Positions 11,491 to 23,599 of a stretch of 64,000 nucleotides of DNA are shown one piece after another. The notes below the pieces were generated by a model. The model searched no databases. It worked only from the letters and a program-made list of their open reading frames with translations, and had not been told where the DNA came from. The number at the start of each line of letters is the position of its first letter. Position 1 is the first letter of the stretch. Origin of the DNA: Gordionus sp. m RMFG-2023 (taxonomy: Eukaryota > Nematomorpha > Gordioida > Chordodea > Parachordodidae). Made by a program: the position numbers and the translations under genes. The stretch is taken from assembly GCF_954871325.1 (NCBI RefSeq), contig NC_088776.1, positions 40,690,569 through 40,754,568 of the forward strand, written 5' to 3'.

Positions 11491-12490
11491 CAAATAATTT
11501 ATCATCACATGAGGGGGCTCGGATTTACAAATTAGTGAGTTAACTCCTTTTATCAAAAAATTTGATAAGGGCTATCTATATCTCTATGTTAAGTATAAAA
11601 AAAATACTATCTATTTAAATTAATGCCATTCAATACTAATGAAACTTATATGCAATTTATTTAATTTTTTAAGAAATTTGTTTTTCTTGCCATATAAATT
11701 TAGGTAATTTTTTAAAAAAATGATGAGGATTAATTATTATTTCGTGTGTCTGATCAAATTAAAAGCAAATCCTTTATGACATTTTAATTTTTGATGGAAA
11801 AAGTAACAAAATAAATCTGGACAGTCGTCTGCAGAGGAAATAATTATTATATAATATCATCCCATTTAGGGTTGTAGGTGAAAGTAATGAATAATGACGG
11901 ATTACCAAAGCAGTGTACAACACCCATTGCGTCCTGATAAACCTGAGGCCTTGGGCTACTGGTAAAAGAAGAACGCAAAAATGATATTTCTGCCAAAGTG
12001 TCAGTTTTGGTATCCCCCTCTAAAATAGAATCATGAACGACATTGTCAACTCAACCGTAAAACGATCGTAAGTATTGTTATAAAGGCCATGACAAAACTA
12101 CCGCATATTTTCCCATTAATAATGTTAATGAAATTGGCCGCACTACACATTCGCGTTTGAACATCCCTCTAAATATTCATGAAAGTTCCTCAGGGAATCG
12201 GATAAAGTATTATTTATATTAACTCCTATTGAGGTGAATGATAGTGGAATTAAATGCTTATATTTGTTAAAAATTAGGCAGAGGTGGCATAGGGATTGTG
12301 GTAGTGGTGATAGAAATATCATTTGGAGGCAACTGGGTGAATATAAAATAAACATATAGATATAAAAAATTAGATAAAAAAACAAAATAAACCTCCAGAG
12401 GAGTTCACAGTTCCTTATTATCATCGCCACCAGTAACTCTAGAACGGGTAAGGCGTTTGTTGAATCGCCATTTCATTGCTTATCTTTAAT

Positions 12491-12820
12491 AATAGATTCA
12501 TCATGTTTTGTAACAATGTGTGGGATTAAGATTGGGTTAGCCTAGACAAATAAAGAAATCAGCCATAAATATAAATAAACTATTGTTGAAATTAAACAAA
12601 CATTAAAATACTGTAAACCTGTAGAGGAGTCAATATTAGAAGTATATTTCTAGTAGTTTTTTTTTGGGGGGGGGGGGCTATAATCAAAAAAATTTGGGGG
12701 GGGGGGCTTATCAAGTCTATCATGTTCTTCTAAAGGTTTATTTTGCATTTTTTCTTTATTAATGACTGATATATCAATATTTGAACAATTATAAAGAGGA
12801 AATAAGATGGGGATAGTTAA
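12491..12820. other. Spacer with two long G runs, no gene seen
   Basis: Two runs of ten or more G lie near 12665-12677 and 12698-12708 in otherwise A+T-rich sequence. Such runs occur near hAT-like termini elsewhere in this window (33400, 40531, 24878), but no terminus could be recognised here. Confidence 0.4.
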
Positions 12821-13500
12821 CTAAAGTAAAAACAAAACAATTCTCAAGTTAATTTTATAAGGTAGGATTAAAATAAAATACCATTCGGAGGGTCCAATTG
12901 GCAAATTAAAAAAAAATAGAAACCTTGTGAATAGATATAGAATAATTTAAATAATATAAATACCATAGTATGTATTTTGTTTTGGAATAAATGTAAAGTC
13001 CTAAAGATAGAAAACCTCGTTTTGTCTTTTTTATTGAGTTAAACAAAAAAATTAGTAAGAATAAAAAGGAGTATTGTTAAAAAGGGTAGGATCCTTATGA
13101 ATAAATCTATAATTTTAATTGAATAAAAAAAATATTGTAATATATATATTGATTTTTTGGATAGATATAAAATCCTATATAAAATTATTTATAATAAAAA
13201 TAATGTACTTATTTTTTGGTGAGTTATACAAAATAATCAGCTTGGATAATAGAGCAATTATAGATCTGACAAAAGGCAAGCTTATAAAAAAGTAGGATCC
13301 TTAAAAATTGATATATTAATTTAGTTAAATACAAAAAATAATGTACTTTGGATATTTTTCTGTTAGTTAGACAAAATATTCATCATTGATAAAAGGGCAT
13401 ATTGTGCGGCCCGACAAAATGGATAGCTTTAAAAATACGTAGGATGCTTAAAATAGATATATAAATTTATTTAAATTATAAAAAATATCATACTAAGTAT
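12820..13500 (+). repeat. Dispersed repeat D, copy 1 (uninterrupted)
   Basis: It holds four degenerate units spaced roughly 150-200 bases apart, each with a core like TAGGATCCTTAAGAATAGAT (near 12905, 13085, 13290 and 13440). The same order of units recurs at 23600-25395, where a family-A element interrupts it. This copy serves as the empty-site reference. Confidence 0.6.
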
Positions 13501-13596
13501 TGAAAAAGGAAAATAGGGAAATTAAAAGGGAAAGGAAGCTAAAGAGAAAGAAATAGGTATTTAAAAAGTTTGAGAAAGGTGAAGATAATGAAAGAA

Positions 13597-13840
13597 ATTA
13601 AAAGGAAAGGGAAGGAAAGGAAAGGAAAGGAAAGGAAAGGAAAGGAAAGGAAAGGAAAGGAAAGGAAAGGAAAGGAAAGGAAAGGAAAGGAAAGGAAAGG
13701 AAAGGAAAGGAAAGGAAAGGAAAGGAAAGGAAAGGAAAAGGAAAGGAAAGGAAAGGAAAGGAAAAGAAAGGAAAGGAAAGGAAAGGAAAGGAAAGGAAAG
13801 AGAAAAGAAAAGAAAAGAAAAGAAAAGAAAAGAAAAATAG
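13597..13840 (+). repeat. (GGAAA)n pentanucleotide array
   Basis: About 240 bases of near-perfect GGAAA repeats, ending in GAAAA units. The plus strand is all purine. Long open frames across it on both strands are artefacts of the 5-base period. Confidence 0.97.
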
Positions 13841-13884
13841 AATAGTTTTTTTAAATTTTTTATCAGGCTGATTTTTCACATATT

Positions 13885-14015
13885 ATTTGAGACTATTGTT
13901 AAAATAATTAATGTTAGTGACATCTTCAATAATGATATATATGTTGTCGGCGTAGCATAGCCAGTCTACATTTTGTAGGTTACTGGTATTTGTGATGTCA
14001 CTTAGTAGATTGAAA
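13885..14015 (-). pseudogene. LINE reverse transcriptase fragment
   Basis: Minus-strand translation gives PPIFNLLSDITN followed by DWLCYADNIYIII. This resembles the segment between the RQGD and YADD motifs of LINE (RTE-like) reverse transcriptases, with the YADD core changed to YADN. It is short and broken, with no other LINE domain next to it. Confidence 0.5.
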
Positions 14016-14029
14016 ATAGGGGGTGGCAC

Positions 14030-14330
14030 ATCCTTGTTTTATACCACATTTTTGTTTAAAAAATTCCTCGACAACGGTCCATAATTGGCCCGACAATCTA
14101 TCACTTTGTGCCCCCGTCGTCCGCATAAAAAACATTCAATATTACTTAGAGTCATCCGCGACGGTTTTCTCATCATTGCATATTGAGCAAAATCATCTTC
14201 TCCCATCATAATATTATAATTGTTTGTTGTAGGTAATGTGTATGGAGCTCCTCGTCCATTTATCGAAAGTTGTGTTGGGTCTAATCGGGCTTTGTTGGTA
14301 TATTGACCACTTATCTAACCAGGAATCAGC
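14030..14330 (-). mobile_element. Gag-like zinc-knuckle fossil (LTR-type)
   Basis: Minus-strand translation contains CFLCGRRGHKVIDC, a CCHC zinc knuckle of the type found in retroelement Gag proteins. It is preceded by a short open stretch. It is a small, broken fossil and may belong with the integrase fossil at 15500-16680. Confidence 0.5.
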
Positions 14331-14399
14331 TATGGACTCCCTAGATTTGACTAATTCACCTGAATCATTGTATATGTCGTGAGAATATAGAAAGTCATC

Positions 14400-14640
14400 A
14401 TAATTTTTATTTTTTTAAAATTTTTTTTATTTTAAACCAAAATTTTCTTCAAAATCAAATTATTTAATTTTAAAACCAAAATTTTTCTCAAATAAAATTA
14501 TTTAATTTTAAACAAAAATTTTCTCAAATAAAATTATTTAATTTTAAACCAAAATTTTTCTCAAAAAATTATTTAATTTTAAACCAAAATTTTCCACAAA
14601 TAAAATTATTTAATTTATCTTTTTTAAAAAAAAAAATTTT
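14400..14640. repeat. A+T tandem repeat, unit about 37 bases
   Basis: About five units related to AAACCAAAATTTTCTCAAAT plus AAAATTATTTAATTTT in direct order. No coding. Confidence 0.7.
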
Positions 14641-15499
14641 TATACCACTAAATTAATTAACAAAAATAACTTTATTTTTAACCTCCTTTAAATAAAATTT
14701 TTTTTATTTCTAACCTTTATTCAATTCCTTTACATGAAATCGCATCAAATAAATTTATTTTCTACACCCCAATTAATGAATACCCCTTGATTTTTATTAT
14801 TATTATTTTACAACTTAATCTCGATCCCGAAAATATTTCCAATTTTTCTATTTGGATTCTCTCTAAACTTTGATTTATGTGTGAAATCGTTTATTTTAAA
14901 TCTTAATATTTAAACTAACCTCAATCCCAAAAATATTTCCAATTTTACTATTTGAATTCTCTTTGATTTATGCGTGAAATTGTATATTATAAATTTTAAT
15001 ATTTACGCGAACCTCAATTCCATAAATATATTTCCCTCAACATACTTCCCCCCCCCCTCCTTTTTTTTGTATAACCTTCCTAAATTTTAACTATTACATT
15101 TTAACATAAACAACCCACATATTATATTTCTTTTTTCTCTAATAAATTTTAAATCACTATACAATTTTAATAGCAAGTTTACTTTGAGATCCGCTTTATT
15201 AATTCTAACCGAATAAACTAGAAGCCATTTATTATGAGAACTACTTAAATTTGCAAAATAACCCAGAAAATATATATATTTATTCAATTTCCATAATCCC
15301 ATATATATATTTTTTTAATTATTGACCTATCCTAACACAAAAGGAAAATCTAACACAGCGTATTTACCTATCAACTAAGTTTATTCGACTCGACATCTTA
15401 GCTGATCTCTATGGCGACGCACTTCCGTCATATTTTCGATTTTATTTTGCACAATTTATTATCTAAATTTTCTATAATTATCCCCATTTACCATTTTTT
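14641..15499. other. T-rich noncoding stretch
   Basis: A pyrimidine-rich plus strand with a loose internal duplication (14815-14920 against 14925-15020; both contain CCCGAAAATATTTCCAATTT-like or CCCAAAAATATTTCC-like segments). It may include decayed LTR sequence of the neighbouring fossil, but no pair of LTRs could be shown. No gene seen. Confidence 0.4.
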
Positions 15500-16680
15500 A
15501 ACACTCCTATACATCCTTACCCAGATTCATATTCCATATAATTTTCAATTTCCAACATTCTCGAAACAGGTTTAAACATATCAAAAAACGTATTAGTTTT
15601 CCTTCCCAACATCTTTTCCGAAGGAATTTACAATCCCTTCCTACCCCATTATTATAATATAAATTAGCTATCCAAATTTCTTCTTTACCTTCTTTGGCCT
15701 TTCTCAACCAATCTTTAACAACTGCCACCAACCTATCTGCCTGTCCATTAGAACCAGGGTAATACGGTGGTGCCAGCATATGTTGCACATTATTTCTCAA
15801 ACAAAAACCCCAGAACATTTCACTCACGAACTCCGGACCACCATCCGAAACCACCCATTTCGGGATGCCAAATCTAGACCATAATTTCTTTAAATGTTTT
15901 ATAACAATTCCCATAGTTAAACCATGTACCTCTTCAATTTCAATCCACTTTGAAATAGCATCTACACTTAAAATAAATTTTTTATCATTACACTCAAAAA
16001 AATCCATGTGCACTATTTCCCAAGCTCCATTTACTTTCGGCCAAACACTTTTCTTATCCCGACACGGCATGATCGCCCATGCGTTACAGACTTCGTAAAT
16101 TTTTCCTATTTTCTCAATCTCCTCATTCATTTCAGTCAGCCAAACATATTCCCTTCCCCACTGTTTCATTCCTAAACCCCTAAATGTCCCGCGTGTAATA
16201 TTTTCAGAACTTTGTCTCTCAGTTGACTCTGTATAACCGCTAATGCAACCGTCTACCACAATTAACTCAGCTTTAATACATTTGAATTTATTCTCACCAA
16301 CATCCTATGGTTTTTTCCCCGTTATTCGCAATGTTAATAGTTTCATTTTCTTATCTTTTAAGGTATAATTTCGAATATCTTCCTTGTGTAGCATGCCTGG
16401 GGTTTCATATACCCCACCGGAGTATTGAAGGGTTAACCACCATGTGACTCTTTTTCTTCTACCCAATCTTCGTTTTCCACAATTTTTCTTACAAATTTCG
16501 CTGGGAATTTTAGTGATACAGGCAATTTTTCCTGCTCCAAATTTGATTCTTTATATATTTTATCACATTTTATATAACTATTTTCCAGCTCAGATTCCCC
16601 TACAGTTATCTTATTTTCTATATCTAACTTAAAATCCTCAACATTAGTTCTCGAAACATTATCGACTTTCAAATCCAAAA
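15500..16680 (-). mobile_element. Ty3/gypsy-type integrase fossil
   Basis: Minus-strand reading shows an integrase core of the Ty3/gypsy type: VHMDFFECNDKKFILSVD, then FGIPKWVVSDGGPEFVSE and APPYYPGSNGQADR. An upstream segment resembles the zinc-binding region. It is a broken, old fragment with several breaks. No flanking LTRs or target duplications were recognised. Confidence 0.75.
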
Positions 16681-17475
16681 TTTTATCCCTTTTTTAATAT
16701 GTGACATGATCTCATCACTTTTAATATTTACAATATCAAGCAAACCATGATAAATTTATCCACCTATTATTTTTACATCTTCCTGAATTTCCTTAAAATT
16801 ATCCAAATTTTTTAATTTTATCACTCTTTGGAATTTTAATTTCCCACATTTCTTTTTCCTTATTATTATAAATTTGCTGAATTTACCATACTTTAAATTT
16901 TAATATTCTCTGACATATTTTTCACCAATTTAATTTCCATGTTTTTAACATCCACCTCCTCTACGGACATTTTTGGTATTTCAATATTTTCATTAACTTT
17001 ATTCTTCATTTGAATATATTCCAAAAATTATCAGTCTAAATTTTGATATCCAAGCGATCAAAAAGGAGAAGATAAAAAAAATTGAGAAAAGATAAGAAAA
17101 ATAAAGATTAAAAAACTAAGAGATTTCAAAAAGTTAGAAGTAAAATAAGAAAAACTAAAAATTTAAGAAAAATTAATATTTAAATAACTGTTTTCCTTTA
17201 CGGAATAATAATTTTCCTTTTTTGATTGACACTTTTTCTTTTTTTGATTTACTCTTTTCCTTTTTATTCGGGCCTTTTCCTTTTATGATTGGGGCTTTTC
17301 CTTTTTTAAATGGGAAACCCTATATATTATGCAATAATTTAAAACCAAGTGAAACATAATTACTCAAATATTTTTTTATTAATTATGTATGTATACATAA
17401 AATTATACAATATAAGATCTCTTATATAATAGGCTTATCATATTTTTTTTCAATTTACAGTAATAATATCCTGAT
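16681..17475. other. A+T-rich spacer with purine-rich block
   Basis: Includes the purine-rich block 17060-17165 that resembles 8990-9170. No gene seen. Confidence 0.4.
17200..17320. repeat. Degenerate TTTTCCTTTT tandem repeat
   Basis: About six units of 20-22 bases, each containing TTTTCCTTTT followed by a variable half. Confidence 0.6.
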
Positions 17476-19133
17476 ATGGAATCGAACTCAGGATTAAATA
17501 CGATAAAGGAACATTTGTTACAGCAGTTCAGTGCTATTCCTTCACGAAGTAGCTTAGTGTTATTCCTTTACGGATTTTTAAATTTTATTGTTATTTTTTT
17601 TAAAGTTGTCTTTTTTGGTCTTGTGAAAGTAGACCTCTCTCCCTTAATGGGCAAGAAGTCAGCAATATTTTAATCGACACCAAATATCGATATAGATATT
17701 ATAAAATCCAGCTTAAACATCTTTTGACTGAGAATTTTCACTTTTGTCTTAATGGGTTGAACTTGATCTGGAGAGGGAATATCTGAATTTTATTTAATAT
17801 ATGCAAGTTTATTTCATTATATAAACAAAGGATAAATTTGGTTTTAAGCAAAGGATGAGAAAGTGATAAATTTTATTTATATTAATTTTAAAAAAAATAT
17901 TATAATTTTTGGATAAATATTTTTATACAATCTCTGTAAAGAAATCAAATAATATAACATATTCTTTGGGTACCCCTTATATGATTATTGGTATAAGTTT
18001 TCATTTTTCATAAAAATAAGTGTAATGTCTTTGTTAAATTTGATTAAAATAATATAAAATTGCTTTCATTAAATAAAACAACCACTCTTCAGATGTGGCA
18101 ACTTATAAAAATATCTATAGGGGTTGAATTTTTTTTAAAGATATGTTCTTAACTGAAAAAAAATTTAATCAAATTATATAATTGTAAAAAAGCTATTTTA
18201 TTCTTTAACCAATAGCTTTAATTATTGTATAGAAAATTTTATTTCCCTTAAAGTTTTTATAATATAAAGACTAAATAATACTTGATATATTTTAATTTTG
18301 TGAAATATATATAATAAATATTATATGTTTTAAGGTAAAATGTGTTTCTTATTTTATTTCATTTAAAAAATATTAATTATCACATTTAAATCAAGTTTCT
18401 TCTTCTTTATAAACATTTAAAATTGGGATATTGTTGTTGCTGTTTCATTGTAGAATGTAAATATCATTTAAGATGAGTCCTGAAAATGATTGCTCTGCAA
18501 AACAAACACTTATGAAATTTTGATAATACTAAAATTTGTGAATAGCATAATCACTAAATAAAAGCATATTTAAAATATTTTTGTTAAAATAAATAAGTTT
18601 TGACACATAAAAATTTTAAGTGTGAAATTTTGGATAAATAATAAACAAGATTTTATAATTCAATAATATAAAATGGTAAAAAAAGGTTGATTTAGATAAA
18701 TAAAACAACTAAGGTATAAAAAATTTTTTAATTTATTTTTAATTATATATTTAAAAAAATATATATATATTATGTATAACCAGTTATAAGATTATATTAT
18801 CAACATATATTAAATAAATTTTATATATAAATATAATATAAAAAAAATAATAAAACAATATAAAAGTAAACGGAGTATAAATTTATCTTTACCCATTTTT
18901 GATATATTTTTTAAACGTTTTATAGACGAGTTCAATAAGCTTGAAGATCCTTCAAAATTTTGATGCTAAGGTGTTAAATAAAATATCAATCATTCAGATA
19001 TATAAATATTACCATGTCAGATAAAAAGGAATTTTGATACTTGATTTCCGATCCAATTTCTATCGACAACTAATGTGATTAAATAGAGATGTGAGCATAT
19101 CATAAATTAATTTACTGATTTTAAAGCAGATAC
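17476..19133. other. Long A+T-rich stretch, no gene seen
   Basis: Only short open frames in low-complexity sequence. No recognised motif, terminus or repeat with a copy elsewhere in the window. Confidence 0.4.
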
Positions 19134-19207
19134 CTTCGATGATAATTCTTCTGAGAAATCATCATTACGCTTAAATTGGTCTATATTATCATCATTAGCG
19201 TTTTGAT
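19134..19207 (-). CDS. Possible single host exon, acidic
   Basis: A 74-base minus-strand interval lies between a good acceptor (TTTATTTAG) and a good donor (GTATCTGC). It reads open with an acidic, asparagine-rich peptide including NANDDNIDQF and DDFSEELSSK. Its base composition differs from the flanks. No family is recognised and no partner exon was found, so this is only a candidate exon. Confidence 0.25.
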
Positions 19208-19727
19208 CTAAATAAAATATTATATCATTCTAAAATATATTATAATGTAAACCTAGATTCGACCGTCTCATTCAAAAAATTTAACACGTGTGTTTACGTG
19301 ATACGTGATATATAGCGCTTTTGCCCTCTAACGTTGAAGATTCAACAGAGCTACGCTAGGTTTTCCTCATTTCCATCTAATTGGAACAATTTAATTTGGG
19401 TATAAAAATAAAAATATGAGGAGCCCTCCACACGTTTGTGGGCAAGCCGCACGGACTTGTAGGCACAACATTTCGAAAAATGTTGCTTAAACCTCTATAG
19501 GCTTTAATTTAGAAGGAGTGGGACAAAGAAAAAGCCTATACCCGAGAACTACAGCATAATTTAATTACTTTAAAGGTGGGTGATGGCTGATTTTAAGCTT
19601 AATTTCTTTAATGTAAGTTATATCTGTAAATAAATATAAATAATTATCCTAAATGTTGACAAAATGGCGAGTCCAGCTGATTTATACTATTTTAATCAAC
19701 ACGTGTGTTTATGCAATTGTGATATAC
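19208..19727. other. Moderately GC-rich spacer, no gene seen
   Basis: It contains two related short segments, AACACGTGTGTTTACG (about 19280) and AACACGTGTGTTTATG (about 19698). The second is next to the piggyBac insertion. No gene identified. Confidence 0.4.
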
Positions 19728-22573
19728 TTAACCCATTAATGGTCAAGATTTTTCTAGTGGATAAAAATGCTCAATTTTTTCAAATTATATTGATTAATGC
19801 TCAAATATGATATTCTAAAAAAATCAGCCAAAAAAAATAATCATAAATAGAAAATCTAGCCTGGTGCATATATGCACCGTTAACCATTAAGAGGTTAAAA
19901 AAGATAAAAATTATATAAAATACTATAAGATCAAAAAAACAACAAATATCTTTATTCTTTTTTTGTAATTTATAATAAAAACGAGAAAATGTTTATATAT
20001 TATGAAAATCCTTGAAACATTTAATATGGAGTGCGATTTGACATGTTTGGCACATATATCTTGAGTGCGTATGGCAATATCTGCATCTTCGTCTTTTTCC
20101 ATCTATAATTTTGGATAAATAATGTCCAGATGAATCAATAAGGTTTTCACACTGTAATGCAAACTGGCTGGCGTGACCTGTACTTGAATTTTTTTCAATT
20201 TTTACTGGCGTTCGAAGGAGGTAAGTTAGTAACTTCTCGTCTAAATGCAAGCAAACTCTTCTTGTCATCCCGATTCACGAATTTCCAGATTTTCCATGAA
20301 TTTACCAAAGCTACATCAATAAAATTGGTGAATATTGGCCACCACCATTTTTTTCCTCTTATTTTTATTCTATATGTAGATATTAGATTATCACATAGAT
20401 CAACTCCACCCATGTGTTTGTTATAAGCAGTTACCATATTTGGCTGAGGAATTTTTATTTTAGAAGATATTTTCTTAGAATACCTTGAAACATTAGAAAG
20501 CAAAGAGATAGTGTGGCATGTCGATGCAACGGTCACCACCGAATTATCATTCCAACGAACTACAAATGTTTCGCTTAATTTTTCAAACCTATAATCATAA
20601 TATCCTCTTTCTTTTTTTGCTACAACCTTTATAGATTCAACTGGGCAATGCTCTATTCTATTATCCCTCACAGTTCCAGTTGCAAAATATCCCATTTGTT
20701 TTAAGTATGACAAGAGTTTAAATGATGTAAAGAAATTTTCAAAATATATTTTATGATAAATTTGGTTTTTGCAATGCCTTTAATAATTTTATGATTACAT
20801 TTCCACCTAATCCATATTCATATTTATTTTCGCTTTTTCCTTGATATATATCAAATGAGAATACGTAACCGTCGAGGCCAATATCCAAGACTTGTATCCG
20901 AATCTAATTGGTTTTCCTTTTATGAACATTTTGCAAGAATGTCTTCCTCGATATGGTATCATCTGTTCATCTATTGATAAATGATGTTTAAAAATTCCGA
21001 ATTGCTGAAATTTATTATTCAATATATTAATGTAAGGCCTAACTTTATAAAATCTATCATGTATATCTATTTTAGTATTGTCTGCCAAATGGATATTATA
21101 TTTCAAATTTCGAAATTGTAATTGGGTCATTGTATCCCGGATTATTGGAATAGAAATATCGCTGTCATTAGACCAGTACATTCTTTCTTGTGGGAGAGAA
21201 TGACCAGTAAATAATAGAATTCCAATAAATCTCTGAATATCTTGGATGGTTATGCATATGTTAGGTCTATTCATTTGTTTAGCATAAATATTACTACTTT
21301 GTTCTACAATTAGGGAATATAAGTCTTCGTCGAAAATTAAACAAAATATATCTGATGGACTTTTACCATGTAAATCATTTTCAAGTTTTATTACATCTTC
21401 CTTTTCTCCATTGAAAGGGCTTGAAGAATATATTGCATCCGTTTTTCTCCATTTTAAATTATGAGAAATTCGAGAATAGCTTCTTGTAGAATATGGTTCT
21501 GGAAGGTCGTCATCAACTGAATTATGAATCTCCAATTCTCCAGCTGTATCTGAAGGCAAAACTCCGACATTTGTTAAGTCATTTTCATCGAAATCTTCTT
21601 CATCACTAACTGCAGAGGGGTTTGGCGGAATTATAACCATATCTCTTTCTTCAATTGGTTCCTCTTCAAAAAGTTGAGCAAGCGCTTGTTCAATTGTTAG
21701 AAAACGTTTCATTAAAAAAATTTATTAAAAATTAAATATCTAGACAAATTATTTTCGTAGAATCTTGATTTTTTTATTAGTCATCTATTATTTTGATAAT
21801 TTTGATTGAATTGACAAAACAGGTGCATAATAATTTTATATAAATAAAATAAAATCTTCAGAAAGGAAGAGGCTAAAAATAATTTTAAACTTTTGAATAT
21901 TTATGAACCTAATAATTTCATATAATTTGATCGGGATAAAAAATTATAATAGGAACAATATATTATTCGATTTAATCTCAGGGGGAAAAAATTTTTTTAA
22001 ATTATTTTCAAAAGGTCTTTTTTGGGTATAAAATTTTTTTTAAAAATTCTTAAGGGGCTCGAGCCACCCACCCCTCCCCTTCCCACCCTTAGTGACGGTA
22101 GTGGTTTTAAGTATAATATAAAAAATTATAATTCATTATGTTAAATTTCATTTGTTTGAATTTTTTTAAATAATATATACTGCTAGATGGTTAACGGTGC
22201 ATATATGCACCAGTCAACTTTATGTGGTTACCTACTAAAATATTAATTATTTAAAAATTCAAAAATGATTGATAAATATTGATATATCTATAAAGAATAT
22301 ATACACACTAGTTTTCATCGAAATAATTTTATAATATGCTCGTGAGATCACTTAGAAAATTTTGCATTTTTAGACCTCATAAATTCGCAAAGTTTGAGGG
22401 TTTCTTAGGGGCATAAAAAAATATTTTTTTCATATTTTTCTTTTCCAGTTTTGAAGTACAATGTCTGAACTATATAAAAATCTTTTTTATTATTTTTTAA
22501 AAAAAACTACTATGTTAAAATAAGGTATATAGGAGGTGGTGCATATATGCACCGTTAACCAGTAACGGGTTAA
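19728..22573 (-). mobile_element. piggyBac element, copy 2
   Basis: Bounded by TTAA at 19728-19731 and 22570-22573, with the same inverted ends and the same three GGTGCATATATGCACC palindromes (19863, 22196, 22538) as copy 1. It aligns with copy 1 along its whole length with few substitutions and small indels. It is immediately followed by a tandem duplication. Confidence 0.93.
19993..21712 (-). pseudogene. piggyBac transposase, frameshifted copy
   Basis: Same protein as at 6088-7809 but more damaged. The N-terminal 250 residues are continuous here, including the CAA codon that is a stop in copy 1. Compared with copy 1 there is a four-base loss near 20875, an extra base near 20758 and an extra base near 20223, giving three frame changes. 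The second catalytic aspartate is glutamate here (YFENFFTS). The C-terminal cysteine-rich finger is preserved. It is not expected to be active. Confidence 0.88.
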
Positions 22574-22587
22574 TCCGATGTTAAAAT

Positions 22588-22918
22588 GGATAATTAATAG
22601 AACTAGGGCGTTTCCCTATTCCAGATGGTCGGGGAGAGTGTGGCATGGGAATCGCAAATAACATAGAATCCTAGATAGCCATGAATCACAGTAACAAATA
22701 TTAATGAATCACAAAGAATGAGATATCAATGTTCTATAAAAAATTAAAAAAGGATAATTAATAGAACTAGGGCGTTTCCCTATTCCAGTCTATGGTCGGG
22801 GAGAGTGTGGCATGGGAATCGCAAATAACATAGAATCCTAGATAGCCATGAATCACAGTAACAAATATTAATGAATCACAAAGAATGAGATATCAATGTT
22901 CTATAAAAAATTAAAAAA
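22588..22918 (+). repeat. Two-unit tandem duplication, unit about 165 bases
   Basis: Two nearly identical units (22588-22751 and 22752-22918), starting GGATAATTAATAGAACTAGG. The second has three extra bases after CCCTATTCCAG. It lies 14 bases beyond piggyBac copy 2. No coding. Confidence 0.9.
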
Positions 22919-23599
22919 CAATATAGGTAAGGGGTTGAGTAGGTAAATTTAAAAAAAAATTAATGTATTGCCATAATATAAATGTGTGTATTATCAATAG
23001 CTTATTTATTGAGCAGGAACAATGATAAATAAAAATCATAGAAATTTAGGTCTTGAATCTCACCAAAATTTATATTTTACTTCTGAACCTAGGCCATCTT
23101 ACAATTTTTAATTAAAAGAATAAAAATTTAAACACATTTTTCTGTTAAATGATTTAAAAATCACTAGTCTGACCTTGTCATAGATAAATCTATATTATCA
23201 TTTTATTTAGATACAGTGAGAGAAAATATCATTTCCTATTTATATTTTTTAGAATTACTTTTTACATTTATTAAAAATATTTAGTATATTGCGAATAAAG
23301 ACGAATTTTGTCTGGAGATTCAATTCTCAAGTTATTTTTATCATATTTAAGATTAGATATATAAAATATTATTTAAAAAATAAATAGAATACTTCATATC
23401 TTCCTTTTGTGATTTGTGCAAAATAAAATAGAGGGGAATGTGCGGAGATATCAATATGAGTAATCTTTAAAAAGGTAGGATCTTTAAGAATGGATATATA
23501 ATTTTAATTTAAATAATACAAATATCATACCATGTGTTCTTCTTTTGATCCGATATAAATAATAAAAATAGTGAACCATGAATTTAAAAAAAATAATCA
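22919..23599. other. A+T-rich stretch, no gene seen
   Basis: Low-complexity sequence. One repeat-D-like core (TAGGATCTTTAAGAATGG) lies near 23480, so the repeat may begin earlier than stated. Confidence 0.4.

Larger units (their letters stand above)
10966..12490 (-). mobile_element. Helitron, 3' end and Rep remnant
   Basis: Read on the minus strand, the left border is a Helitron 3' end: the hairpin CCGTCA-AAAA-TGACGG, a short spacer, then the terminal tetranucleotide CTAG. It is followed by host T, an A/T target as Helitrons use. Upstream on the minus strand (about 11720-12050) lies a Rep/helicase-type segment reading YQDAMGVVHCFGNPS, LFITFTYNPKW and LFCYFFHQKLKCHK. These match the conserved N-terminal Rep region of Helitron proteins. 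Frames are broken and the 5' end was not found. The right border given is approximate. Confidence 0.75.

Noticed and set aside
13570-13879. Long open frames on both strands rich in KERKG or SFPFL
   Set aside because: They are the reading of the GGAAA repeat in all frames, with no start context or family.
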